A stretch of DNA of 64,000 nt. Source: Ignavibacteriota bacterium. GTDB lineage: Bacteria; Bacteroidota; Ignavibacteria; Ignavibacteriales; Melioribacteraceae. The stretch covers positions 558,001 through 622,000 of the forward strand of contig JADJOX010000007.1 of the NCBI GenBank assembly GCA_016713565.1, given 5' to 3'. Shown in pieces: positions 10,383 to 21,542 of the stretch. Positions within the stretch are counted from its first letter, which is position 1, and each line of letters opens with the position of its first letter. A program made the position numbers and the translations under genes. Under the pieces are notes generated by a model. That model was not told the origin of the DNA and made no database searches. It was given only the letters and a program-made list of their open reading frames with translations.

Positions 10383-11240
10383 TTAAAATACAAAATTTAA
10401 TCCAGCAACAAATGCTGTTTGAGATCCAATGTTCGCGTCGGCATTTAAAACAAATACCGCTTAACTTCAATGCTGCGCCCAACGTTAATCTTACATGATT
10501 TTCACCTTCTAAATTGACTTTCAATTTATCATTTTCAAAAACACCTTCTAATTCATCACCGGTAAAGGTATATTCAATATCCATAGTTGTTTTTCATACT
10601 GAAGTCCGCCGTAAAGAATAGCGAGACCAAAAGATTTACTGACATGCGCGTTTATCGCAAAGTTTGTAGTGGAAATATCCAAATCAGGCGAGCCTATTGA
10701 TAATTTATTGTACATTGCCTGTACCGCAATATCAACCGGGCAAAGCGGTATATACTGACTAATGCTGTGTTTAACAGCTCCGCCAAGCAAATCAATACTT
10801 ACATCTTCAATTACCGTTTCGGGAACAAATCTTGCCATAAGTTCAGTTCCAAGCGCGCTGAATGCAACTTGCGGAATTGCAGCGGGAACCGATGTTTGAT
10901 TAACTCCGGGAGGATAAACTAGATAGCCTTCGGTTTCCGGCACAGCGGCGCCTTTTTCTCCAAAGAATGTTGCGGTTTCTGTACCGTCACTTAATTTAAA
11001 AGTTCTTTGATCCTCTGGAATCATTATCATCATTCCAACTAAGCTTAATTTAAACCCAAAAGTTTTTGAAACACCTGCGGTAAAATATCCGCCGGAATTC
11101 AAATATGTTCCGGTCCAAGTTGCTAAAGGCGTAGTATATCCTTTCTGCAGATCCTCGGAAAGCTCATTAATTCGATCTTCAAATTGTGCATTTAATTGTA
11201 TAGTGAAAATAATGAAAAGTAAAAGAAATATTTTTTTCAT
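10383..11240 (-). CDS. Outer-membrane barrel-like protein, DUF6588 type (copy A), two shifts
   Basis: Has a signal peptide ending QLNAQ, then the segment GYTTPLATWTGTYLNSGGYFTAGVSKTFGF, resembling the start of DUF6588 proteins of Bacteroidota. Alternating hydrophobic strands and a terminal phenylalanine (GLNFVF) suggest an outer-membrane barrel. Shifts near 10580 and 10455 are repaired by comparison with its paralogue on the opposite strand, giving about 285 residues. A GGGGG-type ribosome-binding site precedes the ATG. The DUF name is from memory of the family pattern; the role is unknown. Confidence 0.72.
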
Positions 11241-11562
11241 CTATAACCCCCTTTTGATTTTTTTGCAGTGTAAATTAATAATAACTTCGGAATTATAATT
11301 CTAAATAAAAGAAATATTATAAAATGGCAATACTAAACCGTGACTATAATCGAATATTTTAATAATTATTTAATAAAACTTTTAAAAATTTCTTGAATAT
11401 TCTTATCACTTATAAATTTTATAAACGTAAATTATGTTGAGTGTGTATAAATATTTATTTATCTTAGTTCACTTATCATTTGTCATATATCAATTTCTGT
11501 TCTTTTTACCGTTAATCTTTTTTTGATTATTACTCTTGTAATGAATAAATAAGGAGGTAATT
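11241..11562. promoter_or_regulatory. Divergent intergenic region between the two barrel-like genes
   Basis: A 322-base, very AT-rich space between the head-to-head genes must hold both promoters. The only clear elements are the ribosome-binding sites at each end (GGGGG for the minus gene, AAGGAGG for the plus gene). I see no strong operator palindrome. Confidence 0.5.
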
Positions 11563-12446
11563 ATGCGGAAATTTCAAAGATTGTTATTAATCACTCTGTT
11601 TTTTTTCTTCAAAACATTTTATGCTCAAGATTTTAAAGATTACATTTCAGCCTATACCGGTGAAAATGGCAAAGGCTATCTTCAGCCGCTTGCCGATGCA
11701 TTTAGCGCAGATGTTAATAGCGGATTTTACCAAACAGCATATATTCCAGAAAAAGGTATTTCTGTTTATTTGGGCGTAGTTGCGATGACAGCCATAATTC
11801 CAAACGATTCAAGATTATTTAAGGCAAAAACCGGAAAATTTTTCACGCCTGAAACAACCTTAGACGCACCAACAATATTCGGTCCTACAAACTCTGTTAA
11901 TGTTGATGGAAACAACGGTCTACAATATACTTTCCCCGGAGGACTTGATATTAAAAAATTACCAATCGCAGTTCCGCAATTAACAATTGGATCAATTAAA
12001 GGAACTGATCTTACAATTAGATACATTCAATTAAATGTGAATAAAGATTTTGGGGAAATTAACGTATTTGGAATTGGAGTAAGACACAACATAAATCAGT
12101 ATTTTATTGATTTACCGTTAATATTGCCGCAGGTCTGTATTATCAAAAATTTAAAATTGGAAATATTATATCGGCAAATTCAATTGCTGTAAATCTACAA
12201 ACTAGTTATTCTTATTCCTTAATTACCTTATACGGCGGTTTAGGATATGAAAATTCACTAATGAATGTTTCATATAAAATTGAAACCGATACTGATTCCG
12301 AAAAAGTAAATTTTGACATTAATGCTGCAAATTCAATAAGACTCACATTGGGTTTAGCATTCAATTTAAGCTTTTTCAAAATTTTTACTGATTACAGTTT
12401 AGCTTCGCAGAATGTATGGACAGTCGGCTTAGGATTCTATTTTTAA
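11563..12446 (+). CDS. Outer-membrane barrel-like protein, DUF6588 type (copy B), one shift
   Basis: Paralogue of the minus-strand gene at 10383-11240. Both share the signal peptide ending in AQ, the GKGYLQPLADAFSADVNSGFYQTAYIP-like opening that matches copy A's GYTTPLATWTGTYLNSGGYF, a GxGxRHxINQY versus GGAVKHSISQY block, and a C-terminal barrel-like end SxRLTLGxAxxL with terminal F. One shift near 12125 splits it; the repaired frame reads NLQTSYSYSLITLYGGLGYE before the last 61 residues. It has a strong AAGGAGG ribosome-binding site and a following lipoprotein gene, as in copy A. Confidence 0.72.
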
Positions 12447-12463
12447 AATTAGGAGAATTACTA

Positions 12464-13078
12464 ATGAATAAAAGAATACTAATTTACATATTGGTATCAT
12501 TACCAATTTTGATGGGAGGAAGCTGCGAAAAAAGAAAATATAATTTTTTAAGCAAAGTTAAAATGAATAAAATATATACTTTTGACAATAATGGATCATA
12601 TGAAAAATTTGCATATATATCTGAAAGCGACACAAGAAAATTTCTTGATGATTTGCCCAAAGACGCAAAAGTTACTGATGTAAAAATAAATTCATTAAGC
12701 CTAAAAATTATCCCCGGGAATGGAAATGATGTAGGAATAGTTAAGTTAAGCGGTCAATTAACCGAAAACACAGATGACAATAATCCTCAGTTTATATTTA
12801 CGGGTAATAACTATCCCGTGCCGGTTTCCGGTACCGCAGCTATGTTTGTAAATATTAATGATTTAATTGAAGCTGGAATAAATAAAGCCAAAAAGAAAAT
12901 TAAAAATTACATATTGAAAAATGAATTCGGATTTTTTATTCTAGGAATTCAAGCGCAACCGGTTTCAGGTAACCGTTTGGTTTTAGATATTACGCTTAAT
13001 ATTGATATACAAATAGAGTATGAACAATGTATTGAAGTTTGGGATTACGTAAGCGGTGGAGAAAAATGTAATCAATAA
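12464..13078 (+). CDS. Putative lipoprotein, partner of the DUF6588-like protein (copy B)
   Basis: Intact 204-residue protein with signal peptide MNKRILIYILVSLPILMGGSC; the cysteine at residue 21 would be lipidated. A GGAG ribosome-binding site lies 6 bases before the ATG, 17 bases after the barrel-like gene. The mature part has a lysine-rich stretch (KAKKKIKNYILKNE) and no domain I know. Its position relative to the barrel gene matches the minus-strand pair; the mature parts show no similarity obvious by eye. Confidence 0.78.
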   Translation: MNKRILIYILVSLPILMGGSCEKRKYNFLSKVKMNKIYTFDNNGSYEKFAYISESDTRKFLDDLPKDAKVTDVKINSLSLKIIPGNGNDVGIVKLSGQLTENTDDNNPQFIFTGNNYPVPVSGTAAMFVNINDLIEAGINKAKKKIKNYILKNEFGFFILGIQAQPVSGNRLVLDITLNIDIQIEYEQCIEVWDYVSGGEKCNQ

Positions 13079-13100
13079 AATATTTAATAAATTATTTTAA

Positions 13101-14814
13101 CTAATTATCGGATGCGGCAAAATTTATTAGTTCTTTTGCCGCGTCTATATTACTTTGCGTAATATTTTCGCCGCTGAGTAATTTTGCCACTTCTTTGATT
13201 TTTGTTTCCTCGTCGAGCTTTATTATTTTGCTAATAACTCTTTCACCTTTCAATTCCTTAGAAATAGAAAAATGATGATTTGCATAAGCGGCAATTTGTG
13301 CCAAATGAGTAATTGAAATAATTTGATGTGACTTAGATAAATCGCTTAAAACTTTACCCACTTTCTGAGCAATTCTTCCGCTTACGCCGGTATCAATTTC
13401 ATCAAAAATTAACAACGGTAGTTTTTCAGTTTTGGCAAGAACTGATTTAATTGCTAGCATAACTCTAGAAATTTCCCCGCCAGAAGCAATTTTGGATAGA
13501 GGTTTTAAATCTTCGCCTAAATTTGTAGAAATGTAAAACTCCACAACATCAATTCCATTGTTGTGAAGACTTATATTTTTTGAATCAATAATTATATAAT
13601 TCTCTGTATTGACGCTTTGTTCAAAAGAAAAATTTATTTTAAACTTGGAATCATTTATCCCAAGGAAGCTAAGCATTTTGATAATTTCCTTTTCTACTTT
13701 CGTGGATTCTTTCTTTCTTTTATCGCTTAAAATAACTGCTATTTCCTTAATTTTTTCTCTAACTTTATTAGATTCACTTAATAAGCCTTCTAATCTATCT
13801 GAAAAATTTTCCGCAATATTTAATTCATCTTCAATTTTTGCTTTATGCTTAAGAACATTTTCTAATGTTCCGCCGTATTTTTTCTTCAGCAGATGAATTG
13901 CGCCCGCCCTGTTTCTTAATTCTTCTATTTTATCGGGATCAATATCAATTTTATCTTTATAATCTCTGGTAAAATACGCTATATCCTTTAATATCTCCAA
14001 AGCAGAATTCGCGTCGTCAAATTTTTGATTAAAGCATTCATCAATTCTTTTTAGTTCCGCGATATTATTTTGAATTTGCGTCAATGTTTCAAATACTGAA
14101 TTTTCGTCATCGTAAAGTGTGGAATATATCTGGGAAGAAATTTCAAAAAGTTTTTCCGAATTTTCTAAAATCAACAGTTCTTTTTCAATATTTACATCTT
14201 CGTTCTCAACGGGCGAAACCGCGTTTATTTCCTTTAATTGAAATTGATAAAGTTCTGACTTTTCCTTTAAACTTTTTTCATTTGCTTTAAGCAAACTTAT
14301 TTGCGATAAAATTTCATTTAACTGTTTTTTAAGTTCGGTATATTTCGCAAGGTCATTCTCCAAATCGCAAAACTCATCAAGAAATTCAATATGAGTTTCA
14401 TTTCTAAGCAGAGATTGGTGATCATGCTGACCATGAAGATCAATCAGTAAATTTCCAATCTGCTTAACTAAAGTAAGCTGCACCGGAGTATCATTTACAA
14501 AGCATCTGTTAGTGCCTTTAATTGAAATTTCCCTTCTTAATATCAGTTCCGGGTTCACTTCAAGTTCATTCTCTTTCAATAACTGTGATACTTTTTATTA
14601 TTGCCAATTTCAAAATACCTTCAATTACGGATTTATCAGCGCCTTTGCGTACTGTTTCCGTAGACGCTCTTTCACCGAGCAGCAAACCCAGCGCGCCAAT
14701 TAAAATTGATTTACCTGCTCCGGTTTCACCGGTAATAATATTCAATCCGCTGTTAAATTTAACATGGATTTTTTCAATTAGCGCGTAATCTTTAATTTCA
14801 AGTGAAGTTAGCAT
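13101..14814 (-). CDS. recN: DNA repair protein RecN, one shift
   Basis: SMC-like ATPase for double-strand break repair. The start MLTSLEIKDYALIEK is followed by the P-loop GETGAGKS at about residue 35. Later come GTNRCFVNDTPV, a coiled-coil centre, the ABC signature SGGEISRVMLA and the Walker B segment LLIFDEIDTGVSGR, then ISITHLAQIA. Repaired length is about 570 residues, usual for RecN. The single shift is in an A-run near 14595. ATG at 14814 is preferred over the upstream in-frame TTG because the LTSLEI start is conserved. Confidence 0.95.
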
Positions 14815-14955
14815 ATGCAATAATATAACTTGTTAATAACTCTTCAAAATTAGTGATTTGGTAATAATATTAAAAGTTTCTTGCATTTAAAGCTAAAAGG
14901 AATTAAGTTAGTAATCCAATTTAGAAATAACTTGTTCTTAAAAATAAATTTTGAT

Positions 14956-15028
<73 letters not shown>

Positions 15029-15031
15029 CTA

Positions 15032-15061
15032 AAGCCCTTATTTTATAAGGGCTTATTTTTT
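15032..15061 (+). terminator. Terminator of the initiator tRNA
   Basis: A perfect ten-pair stem, AAGCCCTTAT with ATAAGGGCTT around a three-base loop, is followed by A and six T. It starts four bases after the tRNA. Confidence 0.92.
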
Positions 15062-15353
15062 ATCTACACAATTACTACACACAATTTTTCAAAATTTTAA
15101 TATTTTTCCTTTTATATCCATCCAACAATTATTTTAATTTGATCATAAACTGATTTTTAATTTGCTTATTATTAAAATAAACCATGATTTTTTTGTTTTC
15201 AACAACTCACAACAACGATAAAAAATCAATAATTGAAAATATTTTTTAAATAATTTTTATTTTTGAAAAGAAAATTTAGTTAGCAATTTTTTTATTGTTA
15301 TAAAAATTAAGGATAATTTGAAGTTCGAGAAGGGAGATATGAAAATTATTATG
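15062..15353. other. AT-rich stretch without a gene, downstream of the tRNA
   Basis: About 290 bases with no open frame of note and no repeat. It starts with CTACACAATTACTACACACAA just beyond the tRNA terminator, where an integrated element would begin if the tRNA served as its target. I see no direct repeat of the tRNA 3' end elsewhere in the window. Confidence 0.5.
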
Positions 15354-15542
15354 TCAATTATATTGACTGTAATCTATTTTTATTTTATAGTAATTGGATG
15401 ATTTAAGAGAGTTTAGTATTTCTTCTCTTTGAAAAAATATTCTTTTACCAAGTCTTTTATAAGGGATTTTATTATTTGCTTTCCATTTATTTAACGTAGA
15501 TGGATGAATTCCCAAAAAATCACAAGTTTCCTTGAAATTCAT
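15354..15542 (-). CDS. Excisionase-like helix-turn-helix protein
   Basis: A 62-residue protein that is almost only a winged-HTH of the MerR/excisionase (HTH_17) type. It reads MNFKETCDFLGIHPSTLNKW, then IPYKRLGKRIFFQREEILN. Such small proteins are typical directionality factors or leftovers of integrative elements. It stands alone next to tRNA-fMet with no integrase gene nearby, so it is probably a relic. Whether it is expressed is unknown. Confidence 0.7.
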   Translation of the reverse strand: MNFKETCDFLGIHPSTLNKWKANNKIPYKRLGKRIFFQREEILNSLKSSNYYKIKIDYSQYN

Positions 15543-16634
15543 TAGTACTTTTATATTTGTTATTTTTCTTTTTCGCTTAAGACTTCATTCAAGGCTTGTT
15601 TAATTAGAGAATAAAGTGAATCTTTTCAATTAGTATTATTTTATTTTCCACCTGACATTCCACTTAAATTTCTTCTAAATTTGAAGTTCATTCAAGTTGA
15701 CTGTGGTAGAAATGTAAATTTTGTTTCATAAACTAAATTAATATCGAAAATATTATTAAAAGTGTACATAAAAAATTATTTATTATTATTATTACGTTCG
15801 ATAAAGTATTAAATTTTATAGGATAGTAAAATTTCTATTAAATTGGTCGGAGGTTCAAGCCACGAACACTGGTATACTTTATAAAGTATGTTAATTTTAA
15901 GGGAACATTTTACTCCTTATAAAAGTTATTGATAGTTATTCAAGATTCATCCTCCATTATAGGTTAAGAATGAGCATGCAAGAGTATGATGTCCATATCG
16001 CTATTTGGAGAGTATTAGAGAAATACCTGAAGGCTGTACCACAACTAATTTGGGAGATTGCTCAAATATATTTCCAAAGATTTTGCTGAATTTATTAGTC
16101 TTGCCTATGTCCAGTATATTAAAACTTCTATTGCTTATCCTTAAGTTATTCGTAAAATCGAATTATCCCATAAGTCCTTTAAGAATAATACTTAAGGACT
16201 ATTGCTTCGATTGACCTTGACGACACCTAAAACAAATTGCAGTCTTTATTAAAAAATACACTTCATAAAAAGTTGCATAGTTTATTGTTTTATCTTACCC
16301 AAGAATATTTTTTATTCCGAAGGATTAATGAAATATTGAGGTAATATTGTTAATTAAATCATGCAAAATTAACTAGATATGCGGTGAGAATTATTCCTAA
16401 TTTTTTCCTTCTAACCCTTATCTCTATTTCTCGAAATTCTATTTCTCCTTGAATCATTGCACCTAATTTAACTATCGAATCACTTGAGAGAGATTATGTC
16501 ATAGTTATAATTTTCACTAAAGTTTTATATTTATTTACTTTTAAATAAAACTAGTAAACCTGAGAAATTACCTTAATCTTAACCTATGCTATCATACATT
16601 CATATATGATAGCACAGGATTTAATTTTTAAAGT
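15543..16634. other. Gene-poor region, about 1.1 kb, possibly decayed coding sequence
   Basis: No credible full-length gene on either strand. Less AT-rich patches (for example 15960-16230) translate for 30-40 residues before stops in several frames, which could be a decayed mobile-element gene, but I recognise no motif. A ten-pair inverted repeat TGCTATCATA/TATGATAGCA at 16587-16614 lies just past the stop of the peptidase gene and may end it. Confidence 0.45.
16587..16614 (-). terminator. Hairpin after the metallopeptidase gene
   Basis: A perfect ten-base inverted repeat with an eight-base loop lies 21 bases downstream of the stop at 16635 on the minus strand. There is no clear T-run, so termination is inferred from position only. 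Confidence 0.45.
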
Positions 16635-19600
16635 TTATTTTAATAGCGTGAGTTTTAATGTTTTTGAATAGGTTTTATTATTTCCTTCAGTTGAACTAGC
16701 TCTAAATTTCAAGAGATAAATGCCACTTGATACTTTTCGCCGTAATTATTTGTCCCGTTCCATTCTTGTACGTAGCTTCCTGTAGTGTTTGAAATATCGC
16801 TTAAACTTTTTTACTTTCTTCCCATAATATCGTAAATGGTTATTTCCACTTTTGAATTATATGGTAAATTGTATTTTATTTTGTCGCTGGGTTAAATGGG
16901 TTGGGATAATTGCTAAATAGTTCGTATTTGTTAATTATTGGTTCAGTACCTATTTCTATATCCTTTGCAAGATTTTGAATATTTTTTAAGTTATTTTCAG
17001 AATAATTTGACATTTCTTTTATAACGTTTATTGTATAATCAATATCATCCGATTTATTGTATTTTAAAATATCATTAAAAACTTCTTCTGCTTTTTCTTT
17101 TTCATTGTATAAGTTTAGTAAATCATTTGCATAGTTTAGTCTAATCTCAGTTCCTATTGTTTCTTCCGGAGATGTTAATTGAACTATATTTTCTGCTTCT
17201 TTAACTTCTCCAGCTTCGGAATGAAGTGTTTCTAACCACAGTAATGAATTTTCCCTTACTAATTTATTTTCATGTTTTATATTATTCATTAGATATTCTT
17301 TTTGTGAATAAAGATTTCCTTCCGATTTATTTAATGACATATCCCAAGCAATTGCTAGACCGGCATATTTTGATTCGGGATATTCAGCTATCAATTGCTT
17401 GAATTTTTCAGAGCTGCTTACTAATGATTTCATATCGCTCAATTCAGTGGCCTCTGCTAGTAACAATTTATCTGATTCAACTCCTAAATTTTTGTCTAAG
17501 GTTGATCCCGCTGATGAATTGGCAGATGAAAGATATGGATCGTAGGAAATACTTCCTGCAAACCAAGATGTTTGTGGTGTTCCGTTCCAATAATTTTTCT
17601 CGGCAAGGATTTCATTTGCTGTAGAATTAGCTATTACCGGAGTGGAATTTTTTATAAAATTATTTTGTCCTTCCAAATATGAAGAATAGCCATATTCTCC
17701 TAAATCTGCTGTTCCGCCAGTAACGTAAAGTATTTTATCAGAGTAATAATTTTGAATTAGATTTAGTCCATAAGAGTAACCAGAATAACCTCTTAATTTT
17801 ATTGATTGGTTACCATAAGCATATATGCCACCATGGCAATAACTTAGAGTATTTTTTCTAATAAATGTATTTGTTGAGCCATTTATTGTTATTCCATAAC
17901 CGGCAATATTGTATATATAATTATCAGTAATTTTGGGTGTACCTTGATATGAATAGATACCATAAGAATTGTCGTATATTTTGTTTGTTTCTATTGTAGG
18001 CGTATTATAATTTGTCTTTATACCGTAAGTACAATTATGTATTTTACAATTTGTTATTGTGGATGCCGAATTATCTAAATATATCCCATTATATGCATTT
18101 TTTATTTCTGCATAATTAATATTTGATATACCAGTAGAATTTATTTTTATGGAATTTGAGGATGTTTGATTAATAAAATCAAATATTACATTAGATGTTG
18201 AAGTTCCATTTACGTACAATGACCCATCAATAATAAGTGATGATCCATTTTAAATGTAATATAAGTATTTGGTAGAATATCTATAGTCCCATTAAAATTA
18301 ACAGTTATATCCCCTGTAACATATATATTTCCAGACCATTCTACGTAATAAGGTATTAATCCCGACCACTGATAATAGAAACCTCTATTATTAAAAACTG
18401 AAACTAATGCCGCCAAATGTATACCATTATATATATCTCTATCAGCTTGTAAAATTGCAGCAACATGTTCCAAAACAGGTGAATATTGGGTAATATAAGA
18501 GAAAGACTTTAATAGTAATTTTGTAATAACAGTTCTTCCTATCGAAGTATTTAATTCCATATCCATCATTGTGGATGCCCAGAGTGTTCCACAACGATAT
18601 CTGTCACTTGTCCAATCATTTGGATAAATATAACTTGATTCTAATGAACGTCCATTCCATGTTTCACCATTCCCATCCCACAAAAAAAGTTTATTAGACT
18701 GAAATGTTGATAATGTCTTTCTGTAACTAAGCGCAAAATAGTCCCCGATTCCTTCTGTTATTTTTGATTGATCGTAATAATAACCAACTCCAATCATTAA
18801 TGCGTCATGCAATGCATGTCCATATTCGTGCAATATACAATCCTGATCTTCTCCATCATCAATTCCACCATCACCAACTGCAATAAAAGGAATTGATGGG
18901 ACATAGTTAATATTGTCATAACCATTATTAGCATGAGCATCAAATCGAAGATAGTCTAAATTATTCCACTTTGGTGAAAAACCAAGTGTTTCAACAAATG
19001 TTCTATAGGTATCAATAATGTAGTATATGTTAACTTCTTCAAATCCCGGCTGACTTCGATTAAAATTGAAAACTGGAGAAGATGAAGAAACTATTGGAAT
19101 AGAAGGTGGTTCAAGAGACTCTGATTTAGCGTATTTGCCCTGTAAATAATAAAGTCCACCTATAGGATCATTGAGGTTTTTGAGAGTCACATTTTTATAC
19201 GCAAGTTGTAATGCAGGATAATCTGAATCATTCTGATCAGTTAGGGATATATTTGCAAGAGCAGCAATTGGATTTGGATTAAATACTTTTCCTGATCCAT
19301 CTGAATAATTCACTTGTATGTTAAATATTTTAATTAAATTAGAATTAATTGCATCAACGAAAACTAACCAATCTCCTCGTGGTTTATATGAAACAAAACT
19401 TACTTTCCAAGTTAAATAATCTACATTAAGTGAATCTTGAAATATTGTTAATTCTGTTTCAGGTAATTTAATAAGCGACTTTTCGTCAACAATTAGCTTA
19501 TCTAAAGCAATTCTAATTGCATTTTCATTTGAGATATTAACCGAGTTACTAAGCTTATTTATATTGATATTTTTATTTCCATTTACAACCATTGATATTC

Positions 19601-19976
19601 TATTTTCTTTATTTATGCTTACAACTGATTCAGTACCCCAAACTGGTATTCCATCAACAGTTTGAATAAATCCAACGTGTTTTACTCCATGAGATTCATT
19701 TGTCGCAATATATTTTAATTCTGATACATTAGCTATTCCTAAATCCATTTTTTTTTCATTTAAAAATTGACGGGCTATTTGTTCAGGACTACCATTATAT
19801 ACTTTTGAATTTACATTATACATTGCTGCAATTTTGTTGGTAAGAGTATTTATTTTTTTGTTTTCTAAATAAATAAATTTTTCAGAACTTTCTGATTGGG
19901 CTTGAAATCTAATATTTAGAATAAATAAAACAAGTAATAAAATTACAAAAATTTGCTTGGTAACAATATTTTTCAT
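16635..19976 (-). CDS. Secreted zinc metallopeptidase with beta-helix and C-terminal sorting domain, two shifts
   Basis: A ~1,110-residue secreted protein. After a signal peptide (cleavage near FQAQS) comes an FTP-type propeptide (HVGFIQTVDGIPVWGTE, residues ~97-116). Next is a thermolysin/fungalysin-like catalytic part with HEYGH at 383-387 and the downstream zinc ligand in TEGIGDYFA at ~408. Then comes a right-handed beta-helix with repeated ITNCKIHNC, IETNKIYDN and ITDNYIYNI turns, a helical TPR-like stretch (KFKQLIAEYPESKYAGLAIAW), and a sorting domain starting NYPNPFNPATK. Shifts occur near 18233 (A-run) and 16885, the second just after the sorting motif; repaired, the protein ends LLK at 16635. 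Secretion by the type IX system is inferred from the domain. Confidence 0.85.
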
Positions 19977-20002
19977 GGATTACCTCGAATTATATTAAAA
20001 AG

Positions 20003-21402
20003 TTATTTGAGTAAAATCATCTTCTTCACTTCATTATTCAAGTCTGTCATTATACTATAAAAATAAATTCCTGATGTAACTTCATCCCCCTGATTGTTTT
20101 TTCCATTCCATTCTATTTCATAATTCCCTGGAAATAATTCTTCATTTATAAGTGTCGTCACCTCCTTTCCTAAAAAATTATATATTTTTAGTTGAACATG
20201 TCTATTTCGATTAAGATTAAAATAAATACTTGTAATTGAATTGAATGGATTTGGATAATTTTGCGACAATGATAATTCATTTGAAATTATTTCTTTATTC
20301 TTTATATCTGAGATTGTGCTTAGATCTGCTTTAAGAAGTGTATGGGTTCTATTGTTAAAATCATCTCCAAAAATATATGCTACTTTTTCTTCCTTTAGGA
20401 TTTGTATTTTATTTAGATTTGTAAGTAATCCTTCTATTTGTGTTTCCCAAGACACACCACCATCAATAGTTTTTAATATTTTTCCAACTCCGGTAATCCA
20501 ACCATTTTTTACATCAAGAAATCCAACATCCCAAAACGCTTTTGCCCCTATATATTGTTCTATTTGCCATGTATCTCCGGCATTTTCTGTGTGGTAAATA
20601 AATCCAGTTCCAAAATTCCAGTTTGTTCCAACAGCATAACCAATATTAGAATTAATAAAATCTATACCATACAATAACATTGTTCTTGAATCGATAATTT
20701 CCCAGGATTCACCTCCATTTATAGTTTTAGCTAAAAAACCAGCATCCGTAGCATAATAACTTGAATTACCAACTATCCATCCGATTGAATCATTTATAAA
20801 AAATATTTCACAAGGAGGTGGAAATAGATTTAATGCATTATTTTTTTTTCCCCATTCATTACCGCCATCATTTGTTTGCCAAATTACATTATTAAAAGCA
20901 ATTCCATATTTATCATTAACCATATAGATTGTAGTAATAAATTCTTGATAAATTCCACGATTGTCTGTATTATTTAATTCCCACGTGGCTCCATTATCAT
21001 TTGTTATTATTGAATGCAGTGAAGAATCTTTTTGAGATATATATAATGCAATTAAATTGTTACTACTAAGTGAATATACTTTTGGTATATAAAATTCTTC
21101 TGACAATTCAGTTTTTTTAATAATCCAATTATTACCACCATCTTCAGTTTTATATATTTTTTTGTAAAATTCTCTTATTGGGCCATCTGCCTCGTAAACT
21201 TGGATTAACCACCCATGTTCTTTATCAGCAAAAGTAATTTCTACTTTACCAATTAATGAATCGCCATCAGAGAAAGTGGGATTTATTATTTCCCATGTTT
21301 GGGCTAGTAAATTAATATTTAATAAAAATTACTTACAAGAAATATTTTGGAGATTTTAATTAAATATTTTATTGCATTTAGATTTAAATTGTTAGATAAC
21401 AT
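20003..21402 (-). CDS. BNR/YCF48-like beta-propeller protein with sorting domain, one shift
   Basis: Repeats of the type TxDGGxxW (NDNGATWELN, TNDGGNEWG, TINGGESWEI, TENAGDTWQI, TIDGGVSWET) are typical of BNR/YCF48-type propellers, and the protein ends with LSQNYPNPFNSITSIYF followed by a sorting domain closing on KMILLK. The frame is open upstream to a signal-like LLNINLLAQ. One extra T near 21325 links it to an ATG at 21402, giving about 466 residues. The role is unknown; propellers of this type occur in many surface proteins of this lineage. It starts about 140 bases after the propeller-like lipoprotein gene. Confidence 0.78.
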
Positions 21403-21542
21403 ATAGGAATAATTTATTTTAATTAAATCGTTTTTTAATAGTTCCTAGTATTTTAAAAAAGATTCATTATAGTATATAATTATTGTAAAATTTTTATTGA
21501 TAAAATTGCTATGTTGTTTACATTTAATAATCATTTTTATTC

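Noticed and set aside
15840..15865. GGAGGTTCAAGCCACGA resembling a tRNA T-arm, a possible remnant att site
   Set aside because: The flanks do not pair and do not match the 3' end of tRNA-fMet; no cloverleaf can be drawn.
16171..16200. Inverted repeat AGTCCTT/AAGGACT in the gene-poor zone
   Set aside because: Only seven pairs with no T-run or neighbouring gene end; left unassigned.
16005..16214. A 69-residue open frame in the gene-poor zone
   Set aside because: No ribosome-binding site, no domain, hydrophobic low-complexity content; more likely chance or decayed sequence.
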